From Pseudomonadota bacterium (lineage in GTDB: Bacteria; Pseudomonadota; Alphaproteobacteria; Reyranellales; Reyranellaceae), in the NCBI GenBank assembly GCA_023386865.1, contig JAEWIV010000412.1, positions 1-20,756 of the forward strand: DNA of 20,756 nucleotides. Direction: 5' to 3'. The position numbers were made by a program, and so were the translations under genes. Below, piece by piece: positions 7,632-13,492 of this stretch. Below the pieces are notes generated by a model. It saw only the letters and a program-made list of their open reading frames with translations. It was not told where the DNA came from and did not search any database. Each line of letters starts with the position of its first letter. Position 1 is the first letter of the stretch.

Positions 7632-8465
7632 CTAGGGCAACCCGGCCAGCAGCGGCATGCGAACCGCCTCGAACAGGGCGCGCACCTCGGCCAGCGTCTG
7701 CGGGTGGATCGCCGTGATCAGCCCGCCGCTCACCGGTTGCGCTGGCCCGTAGGCTTCGCCGTCGAAACGCTGCGCCTCTCCGCCCGCCTCCGCCACCATC
7801 AGCGTGCCCGCGGCGTGGTCCCACGGCTTGGTCATGCGATAGAGGTTGAAGTCGGCCCGCCCGGCCAGGATCTCGAGGTATTCGGCTCCGGCGCAGCTCA
7901 GGGTCGACACGCGACCCAGCGTCCGGCGCTGGGCGGGCGGAAGCTGACGGTCGAACTCCTTCTTCACCTTGTAGCCGACGAACCCGATCGGCGGGCGCGC
8001 GGGCTTGGCCCGCTTGACCGGCGTTCCGTCGAGGGTCACCCCCTCGCCCTTCAGCGCCACCGCCATCTGGCCACGCGGCACGTCGAGGATCCAGCCGGCG
8101 ACGGTCACCGCATCGCGCACCAGGCAGACGATCATGGCGAAGCGGTCCTTGCCGGACGCGAAGTTGGCGGTGCCGTCGAGCGGATCGACCACCCAGCAGC
8201 TCTTGCCGGGCCGGCTGATCAGGTCGACCAGCCCCGGCTCCTTCTCGACCGCTTCCTCGCCGACCACCGGCACGCCAGGCAGGATCTTGGCGAGGCCGAC
8301 CGCGAGCCTCTGCTCGGAAGCCTCATCGGCCACGGTGACGACGTCACCGGGGCGCTTCATGCGGATCTCTTCCTTGGCGAGGGCGCGAAAGCGCGGCAGA
8401 AGCTCGGCCGCCGCCGTCTCGCGCATCAGCTCGCCGACCCGCTGGGCATCGGCCGAGCTCAGCAT
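7632..8465 (-). CDS. inositol monophosphatase family protein
   Basis: This 277-residue cytoplasmic protein belongs to the Mg-dependent, Li-sensitive phosphatase family that includes SuhB, CysQ and fructose-bisphosphatase-like enzymes. The metal-binding signatures are complete: G69-E-E71, D94-P-L-D97-G-T-A-N-F102, and W-D216-H-A-A-G near the C-terminus. The substrate is not fixed by these motifs; inositol phosphate, PAP (CysQ-like) and histidinol phosphate are all possible. The ATG lies 4 bases after the groES stop, so the two genes are almost certainly translated from one mRNA and driven by the promoter before groES. The gene ends in the convergent spacer with mazG. Confidence 0.9.
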   Translation of the reverse strand: MLSSADAQRVGELMRETAAAELLPRFRALAKEEIRMKRPGDVVTVADEASEQRLAVGLAKILPGVPVVGEEAVEKEPGLVDLISRPGKSCWVVDPLDGTANFASGKDRFAMIVCLVRDAVTVAGWILDVPRGQMAVALKGEGVTLDGTPVKRAKPARPPIGFVGYKVKKEFDRQLPPAQRRTLGRVSTLSCAGAEYLEILAGRADFNLYRMTKPWDHAAGTLMVAEAGGEAQRFDGEAYGPAQPVSGGLITAIHPQTLAEVRALFEAVRMPLLAGLP

Positions 8466-8469
8466 CCCG

Positions 8470-8757
8470 TCAGCCGAGGACGCCGAACAGGTCCTCTTCC
8501 TTGAGGATCACGTGCTCGACACCGGCGAGCTTGACCTCGGTGCCCGACCACTTGCCGTACAGCACCTTGTCCCCGACCTTGACGTCGAGCGCCTGCAGGC
8601 GGCCGTCCTCCAGCCGCTTACCTTTGCCGACCGCCACGACCTCGCCCTGCATGGGCTTCTCCTGGGCGGTGTCGGGAATGATGATCCCGGCCTTGGTCTT
8701 GGTCTCGGCGGACAGCGGCTTCAGCAGCAGCCGATCGTGCAAGGGCTTGAATTTCAT
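8470..8757 (-). CDS. groES: co-chaperonin GroES (Cpn10), without an adjacent groEL
   Basis: GroES caps the GroEL folding chamber. The 95-residue sequence spans the whole domain: KFKPLHDRLLLKPL at the N-terminus, the mobile loop region AETKTKAGIIIPDTAQEKP, GEVVAVGKGKR, the beta-barrel segment VKVGDKVLYGKWSGTEVKL, and the C-terminal ILKEEDLFGVL. The ATG at 8757 has a clear AAGGAAA ribosome site. Unusually, groEL does not follow; the downstream gene is a phosphatase 4 bases away. This is therefore either a second GroES copy or a relocated one. It has its own promoter, overlapping the hflX stop. No CIRCE element (TTAGCACTC-N9-GAGTGCTAA) is visible upstream. Confidence 0.95.
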   Translation of the reverse strand: MKFKPLHDRLLLKPLSAETKTKAGIIIPDTAQEKPMQGEVVAVGKGKRLEDGRLQALDVKVGDKVLYGKWSGTEVKLAGVEHVILKEEDLFGVLG

Positions 8758-8783
8758 GGTGTTTCCTTCGTCTGGACTGCGCG

Positions 8784-8813
8784 CTTATAGGTACCTGGGA
8801 AGCCCAGTGTCAA
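8784..8813 (-). promoter_or_regulatory. promoter for groES, heat-shock-like
   Basis: On the minus strand TTGACA (8813-8808) and TATAAG (8789-8784) are separated by 18 bases, which fits sigma-70. Read as GTTGAC-N17-CCTATAAGCG it also fits the alphaproteobacterial RpoH pattern CTTGAC-N17-CYTATNTNNG with two mismatches. The spacer contains an inverted repeat, CTGGG-N3-CCCAG (8795-8807). The -35 overlaps the hflX stop codon. Predicted start of transcription is about 20 bases before the groES ATG. Confidence 0.7.
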
Positions 8814-10159
8814 CGCGCCAGCCGGCGTTCCAACTGCGCCGACGCGGCCGCATCCAGCGCGACAGTCAGTCGCGCGATCTCGCCGTCGTCGTGCCGGCTG
8901 CGCACCTCGCCATGACGGTACAGCCAGGCGATCGTGGCGCCGTCGGACAGCGGCACCTCGACCTCGCGCGCCTCGCCGGCGCGGCCGAGGAATCCGCTGA
9001 TCGCCTCGAGGAGCTGGTCGACTCCCTCCCCGGTCATCGCCGAGACCGGATATTGTCGCGCGCGTTCGGCACCGGTGTGAGAGCGGGTTTCGAGCCGACG
9101 GCGGACCTCGGCAGGCAAGGCGTCGATCTTGTTCAGCGCCTCGATGATGGGCCGCCCTGCCCCCTCCTCGATGACCCCGAGGTCGTGCAGCACCGCCTCG
9201 ACGTCGGCCTTCTGCTGCTCGCTGTCAGGATGGGCGATGTCGCGGACATGCACGATCAGGTCGGCCTCCACCACCTCCTCGAGGGTGGCGCGGAAGGCCT
9301 CGACCAGATGCGTCGGCAGGTCGGACACGAAGCCGACGGTATCGGAGATCACGCAGGGTTTGCCGTTGGGCAGCTTGATCGACCGCATGGTGGGATCGAG
9401 CGTGGCGAACAGCAGGTCCTTGGCCAAGACCCCGGCGCCCGACAGCCGGTTGAACAGGGTCGACTTGCCGGCGTTGGTGTAGCCGACCAGCGCCACCGTC
9501 GGCAGGCGTGCCTTGCGGCGCCCGGCGCGGTTGACGGCGCGCGTGCGCCGCACGCTCTCGAGGTCGCGCTTGATGCGCACGATGCGCTCGCCGATCAGCC
9601 GGCGATCGATCTCGATCTGCGATTCGCCGGGGCCGCCCAGGAAGCCGAAGCCGCCGCGCTGACGTTCCAAGTGGGTCCATGATCGCACCAGGCGTCCGCG
9701 CTGGTAGTCGAGGGCCGCCAGCTCGACCTGCAGGCGGCCTTCGTGCGTGCGGGCGCGCGCACCGAAGATCTCCAGGATGAGGCCGGTGCGGTCGATGACC
9801 TTGGCCTCCAGCGCCTTCTCGAGGTTGCGCTGCTGCACGGGCGTCAGCCGGTCGTCGACGACGATCAGGCCGATGTCCTGCTCCTTGACGTTCTCCTTCA
9901 TGCGCTCGACCACGCCCTTGCCGATCAGCGTGGCGGGAGTGACGCGGCGGAGCGGCACGGTTTCGGCCAGCCGAACATCGAGGTCGATCGCACGGGCGAG
10001 ACCGACCGCCTCCTCGAGCTTGGCGTCGCGCTCGCGCTCCTCGCGATGCGCTCCCGGCAGGTAGGGCGACAGCACGGCCGCCACCGTCCGCGGGCGGGCG
10101 GTGTCCTCGACCTTGCGCTTGCGCCTGTCGTGTCCGTTCAGCTCGTGGTGTTCGCTCAA
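8810..10159 (-). CDS. hflX: GTPase HflX
   Basis: HflX is a ribosome-associated GTPase that splits stalled or heat-damaged 70S ribosomes. The N-terminal HflX domain is recognisable (TPATLIGKGVVERMKE, VDDRLTPVQQRNLE, GRLQVELAALDY), followed by RGGFGFLGGPGESQIE. The GTPase motifs follow: G1 GYTNAGKST from about residue 226, G3 DTVGF, G4 NKID, G5 SAMTGEG. The frame is open upstream into hfq; the TTG at 10159 begins 1 base after the hfq stop, gives MSEHHELNGHD, and is chosen as a coupled start, making 449 residues. No strong ribosome site is seen, so the exact start is moderately sure. The hfq-hflX pair is widely conserved. The stop lies inside the groES promoter. Confidence 0.94.
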   Translation of the reverse strand: MSEHHELNGHDRRKRKVEDTARPRTVAAVLSPYLPGAHREERERDAKLEEAVGLARAIDLDVRLAETVPLRRVTPATLIGKGVVERMKENVKEQDIGLIVVDDRLTPVQQRNLEKALEAKVIDRTGLILEIFGARARTHEGRLQVELAALDYQRGRLVRSWTHLERQRGGFGFLGGPGESQIEIDRRLIGERIVRIKRDLESVRRTRAVNRAGRRKARLPTVALVGYTNAGKSTLFNRLSGAGVLAKDLLFATLDPTMRSIKLPNGKPCVISDTVGFVSDLPTHLVEAFRATLEEVVEADLIVHVRDIAHPDSEQQKADVEAVLHDLGVIEEGAGRPIIEALNKIDALPAEVRRRLETRSHTGAERARQYPVSAMTGEGVDQLLEAISGFLGRAGEAREVEVPLSDGATIAWLYRHGEVRSRHDDGEIARLTVALDAAASAQLERRLAR

Positions 10160-10160
10160 A

Positions 10161-10409
10161 TCAACCCGCTGCGTCGGCCTTGTCGCCGTCGAACAGCTGC
10201 ACCGGCGTGACCGGCATGATGGTCGAGATCGCGTGCTTGTAGACAAGCTGCGAGTGGCCGTCGCGGCGCAGCAGCACCGAGAAATTGTCGAACCAGGTGA
10301 CGATCCCCTGCAGTTTCACGCCGTTCACGAGGAAGATCGTGACGGGCGTCTTGTTCTTGCGCAGGTGGTTCAGGAAGACGTCCTGAACGTTCTGTGCCTT
10401 TTCACTCAT
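10161..10409 (-). CDS. hfq: RNA-binding protein Hfq
   Basis: Hfq is the hexameric Sm-like chaperone that pairs small RNAs with mRNAs. The 82-residue product has the N-terminal helix (NVQDVFLNHLRKN), the Sm1 region (TPVTIFLVNGVKLQGIVTWFD), and the Sm2 region with the hallmark YKHAISTIMP that forms the proximal RNA-binding face. The ATG at 10409 (MSEKAQNVQDVF) is chosen over an in-frame ATG 14 codons upstream, because the family begins here and AGAGG lies 9 bases before it. The C-terminal tail is short (VQLFDGDKADAAG), as in most alphaproteobacteria. In several alphaproteobacteria Hfq is needed for nitrogen-regulated expression, which fits its place next to the ntr genes. Confidence 0.97.
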   Translation of the reverse strand: MSEKAQNVQDVFLNHLRKNKTPVTIFLVNGVKLQGIVTWFDNFSVLLRRDGHSQLVYKHAISTIMPVTPVQLFDGDKADAAG

Positions 10410-10496
10410 GTTCTTGGCCTCTTGCTGGGCGGGCGGCTGCCGTTCGAGCAACCGTTGGGAAGGCGCGGGTCGTCCACCCGCTACCGAGTTGAGTCG

Positions 10497-10524
10497 AATA
10501 TAGGGGGTGATCAGGTCAAAGCAA
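10497..10524 (-). promoter_or_regulatory. possible hfq promoter
   Basis: Minus strand TTGCTT (10524-10519) and TATATT (10502-10497) are 16 bases apart. The -10 region read as CCTATATTCG also matches the heat-shock -10 pattern CYTATNTNNG exactly, but no CTTG lies at the right distance. The element abuts the HAD gene stop and would give a leader of about 80 bases to hfq. It is one of the few AT-rich spots in the 106-bp spacer 10410-10515. Confidence 0.4.
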
Positions 10525-11172
10525 TGCCACCAAGTGATTACAATTCCGTGCTCGAAGGCGCGGCGGGTGGTCCAGCAGCAGTCCCGTCAGTTCCTCTGCA
10601 CCGCCCACCAGGACCGGCAGGCAGCCGGCCATGTGAGCACATTTGAGGTCCGCCGGGGTGTCGCCGACCATCCAGACCGTCTCGTCCGGGGCAATTCCCG
10701 TGCCATCGAGGGCCTTGAAGATCGGATCGGGTGCGGGCTTGTCGCGCAGGCAATCGCGTGCCCCGACGGCTCGCTGGATCCAGCGCTGCCAGCCGAGATG
10801 AGCGAGCTCGGCCCGCAGGTTGTCGCCGACCTTGTTGCTCACGACGGCGATGTAGCAGCCGAGCGCGTGACAGTGCTGCAGCAGCTCGGCTGCGCCCGGC
10901 AAGGGCGCGAGCCGCTCGAGATGGATGCGGTGGAAGGTCTCGTAGAACACTTTTTCCGCCTCCCCCGCACGCGCGCCGAACAAGGCGGGAAAGGCATCGC
11001 GCAAGGAGCCGTGCGCCCGGTTGCGCACCTCCTCCGCCGTCCACGGAGTCTGGCCCAGCGCCGTGAAGGTATCGTGGTAGCATTCGACGATGGTCGGCCA
11101 GGTGTCGACCAGCGTGTTGTCCCAATCGAACAGGATGGCGCGCGGCGGATTGAGGCCCGGCGGTCGGCTCAC
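10516..11172 (-). CDS. HAD-superfamily phosphatase (phosphoglycolate phosphatase-like)
   Basis: This 218-residue cytoplasmic hydrolase carries all HAD motifs. They are the nucleophile motif D16-W-D18-N-T (AILFDWDNTLVDTW), motif II as VVSNK, the motif III lysine in RDKPAPDPIF, and motif IV GDTPADLKCA. The helical cap between motifs I and II (ECYHDTFTALGQTPW onward) places it in the Gph/PGP-like subfamily. The substrate cannot be told. The GTG at 11172 overlaps the upstream TGA as GTGA, so it is coupled to the aminotransferase gene. The gene may be an insertion in the usual aminotransferase-hfq order; its last codons approach the putative hfq promoter. Confidence 0.9.
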   Translation of the reverse strand: MSRPPGLNPPRAILFDWDNTLVDTWPTIVECYHDTFTALGQTPWTAEEVRNRAHGSLRDAFPALFGARAGEAEKVFYETFHRIHLERLAPLPGAAELLQHCHALGCYIAVVSNKVGDNLRAELAHLGWQRWIQRAVGARDCLRDKPAPDPIFKALDGTGIAPDETVWMVGDTPADLKCAHMAGCLPVLVGGAEELTGLLLDHPPRLRARNCNHLVALL

Positions 11173-12032
11173 GTAACCGTCTCGCCGCCGGCCGCGAAGC
11201 GCACGTATTCTTCGCGAAGGCGGCGCGCGGTCGGGCCGACCTTGCCGTCGCCGACGACGTCGCCGTCGATCTTGACCACCGGCGTGACGAACGACGTGGC
11301 ACTGGTGATGAAGGCTTCCGTGGCCTCCTTCGCCTCGGCAAGCGTGAACGGACGCTCGACCAGCTTGAGCTGCAGGTCGCCGACGATGGATTTCAGCGTA
11401 TGGCGCGTGATGCCGGCCAGGATGGCGTTGTCGGTGGCGCGCGTGACCAGCTCGCCCGCCTTGGTGACGATCCAGGCATTGGTCGAAGCGCCTTCGGTGA
11501 CCTGGCCCTTGCCGTCGACCAGCCACGCCTCATAGGCGCCGCTCTCGCGCGCCGCCTGCTTGGCGAGCACGTTCGGCAGCAGCGCGACGGTCTTGATGTC
11601 GCAACGCTGCCAGCGGATGTCGGGATGGCTCTTCACGGCGATGCCCGGGCCGGGATCGGCCTCCGCGCGCTTGCTGTTCTTGGTCGTGAGCACCAGGGCG
11701 GGCTTCACCGGCTTCGTCGGGAACGCATGATCGCGGCGCGCCACGCCGCGCGTCACCTGCATGTAGACCAGCCCGTCGCGCAGGCGGTTGCGCCGCATCA
11801 GCTCGCGGATGATGAAGCCGAGGGTCGGCCGCGCCACCGGCCAGTCGATGCGCAGCTCCTTCAGCGAGCGGCCCAGCCGGTCGATGTGCGGCTTCTCGTC
11901 GATGAGCTTGCCGTCGCGCACGCCCACGACCTCGTAGACCCCGTCGGCGAGCTGATAGCCGCGATCCTCGACGTGCACGCACGCCTCGCGGTGATCGACA
12001 TAGCGTCCATTGACGTAGGCATAACGCGCCAT
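11169..12032 (-). CDS. dat: D-amino acid aminotransferase (PLP fold type IV)
   Basis: The enzyme interconverts D-alanine and other D-amino acids with 2-oxo acids using pyridoxal phosphate. The 287-residue sequence has the family start (RYAYVNGRYVDHREACVHVEDRG), the PLP lysine K147 in DIKTVALLPNVLAKQ, the conserved glutamate E180 in VTEGASTNAWIV, and the phosphate-binding GITRHTLKS. Branched-chain aminotransferase and aminodeoxychorismate lyase share the fold, but the DIK and YQLADGVYEVV motifs favour D-alanine aminotransferase. The ATG at 12032 follows the ntrX stop by 4 bases with a strong GAGGAG ribosome site inside the ntrX 3' end. A gene of this type between ntrX and hfq is common in alphaproteobacteria. 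Confidence 0.92.
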   Translation of the reverse strand: MARYAYVNGRYVDHREACVHVEDRGYQLADGVYEVVGVRDGKLIDEKPHIDRLGRSLKELRIDWPVARPTLGFIIRELMRRNRLRDGLVYMQVTRGVARRDHAFPTKPVKPALVLTTKNSKRAEADPGPGIAVKSHPDIRWQRCDIKTVALLPNVLAKQAARESGAYEAWLVDGKGQVTEGASTNAWIVTKAGELVTRATDNAILAGITRHTLKSIVGDLQLKLVERPFTLAEAKEATEAFITSATSFVTPVVKIDGDVVGDGKVGPTARRLREEYVRFAAGGETVT

Positions 12033-12036
12033 TCTC

Positions 12037-13458
12037 TCACGCTCCTCGGGTCTCGATCGCGGCCTCGCCGCCATTGTCCGTGGCGCCGCCGTGCAGGCCA
12101 AGCGACTTCAACTTGCGGTGCAGCGCCGAGCGCTCCATGCCGACGAAGGTCGCGGTGCGCGAGATGTTGCCGCCGAAGCGCGTCACCTGGGCCAGCAGGT
12201 ACTCGCGCTCGAAAACCTCGCGCGCGTCCCGCAACGGCAGCTGCATGATCTCGCCGCCCTTTTCCCAGCGCAGCACCGACGGGGCGTCCTCGCTGACGTC
12301 GTTGGGCAGGGCCTCGACGCGTATCGGCCCGCCGCCGGCAGGAGCGAGTATCAACAGCCGCTCGATGACGTTGCGCAGCTGGCGGACGTTGCCCGGCCAG
12401 TCGTGACCCTGGAGGGCCGCCAGTGTGTCCTCGCCGATCGGCCGCGCCGGCAGGCCGGTGGCGTCGGCGACGCGCTGCAGCAGGTCTTTGGCGACTTCGG
12501 GGATATCCTCGCGCCGCTCGCTGAGCGGCGGCACGCGCAAGGCGACGACGTTCAGGCGATGGAAGAGCTCCTCGCGGAAGCCGCTCGACGCGATCTCGTC
12601 CTGCAGCGACCGCGCCGTCGAGGCGAGCACGCGGACGTCGACCTCGACCTTCGTCGTGCCGCCGTCGCGGGTGAAGGAGTGTTCCTGAAGAACGCGCGCC
12701 AGCCGGCTCTGCAGCGGCACCGGCAGGTCGGCGACCTCCTTTAGGAGCAGCGTGCCGCCATGCGCCATCTCGAAGGCGCCGGACACCCGCAGCGCGTCGG
12801 CCGCGCCCTCACCATCCGTGCCGAACAGCTCGATCTCGAGGCGTTCGGCGGGAAGCGCCGAGCAATTCACCACGACGAACGGCCCGCCCGCGCGCTTGGA
12901 GCCCTGATGGATCAGCCGGGCCACGGCCTCCTTGCCGGTGCCCGACGGGCCGGTGATCAGCACGCGGCTGCCGGTCGGCGCCACACGCTCGATCTGGCTG
13001 CGCACGTTGGCCGCCGCACCCGACGAGCCGACGAACGTCACCTCGCCGCCTGCCCTGCGCCGCAAGCTGGCATTCTCGCGTCTCAGCCGATCGGCTTCGA
13101 TCGCGCGGTCGACCACCAGCAGCAGCCGATCGGCCTTGAACGGCTTCTCGATGAAGTCGTAGGCGCCGGTCTTGATGGCCGACACGGCGGTATCGATCGT
13201 GCCGTGGCCCGAGATCATCACCACCGGCACCGGCGGCTCCTCGCGGCGGATCACCTCGAGCAGCTGCAGGCCGTCGAGCTCGCTGCCCTGCAGCCAGACG
13301 TCGAGGATCACCAACGCCGGCCGGCGTTGGCGCACGGCGTCAACGGCCTCGGTGCTGTTGTGGGCGCGGCGGGCAGTATGGCCCTCGTCTTCCAGGATGC
13401 CCGCGATCAGCGTGCAGATGTCGCGCTCGTCGTCGACGATGAGAATATCGTGGCCCAT
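12037..13458 (-). CDS. ntrX: nitrogen regulation response regulator NtrX
   Basis: NtrX is the partner of NtrY and acts on nitrogen and redox-related genes. The 473-residue protein has a receiver domain with phosphoacceptor D53 (LVILDVW), S83 and K105, an AAA+ domain with Walker A GPSGTGKEAV, and a Fis-type helix-turn-helix (GGNISRTATFVGMERSALHRKLKSLGL). Two deviations stand out. The sigma-54-contacting GAFTGA loop is replaced by ADALRVSGAFEMA, as is usual for NtrX. More unusually, the Walker B motif reads GGTLLLKEVADLP, with K240 where the family has Asp, although the following E241 remains. DNA binding should be intact; ATPase activity is doubtful. The ATG 13458 lies 34 bases after ntrY, with GAAGAG close upstream. 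Confidence 0.93.
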   Translation of the reverse strand: MGHDILIVDDERDICTLIAGILEDEGHTARRAHNSTEAVDAVRQRRPALVILDVWLQGSELDGLQLLEVIRREEPPVPVVMISGHGTIDTAVSAIKTGAYDFIEKPFKADRLLLVVDRAIEADRLRRENASLRRRAGGEVTFVGSSGAAANVRSQIERVAPTGSRVLITGPSGTGKEAVARLIHQGSKRAGGPFVVVNCSALPAERLEIELFGTDGEGAADALRVSGAFEMAHGGTLLLKEVADLPVPLQSRLARVLQEHSFTRDGGTTKVEVDVRVLASTARSLQDEIASSGFREELFHRLNVVALRVPPLSERREDIPEVAKDLLQRVADATGLPARPIGEDTLAALQGHDWPGNVRQLRNVIERLLILAPAGGGPIRVEALPNDVSEDAPSVLRWEKGGEIMQLPLRDAREVFEREYLLAQVTRFGGNISRTATFVGMERSALHRKLKSLGLHGGATDNGGEAAIETRGA

Positions 13459-13492
13459 GACTCTTCAAACTGTCCGCGACGTCAGGTGCGGA

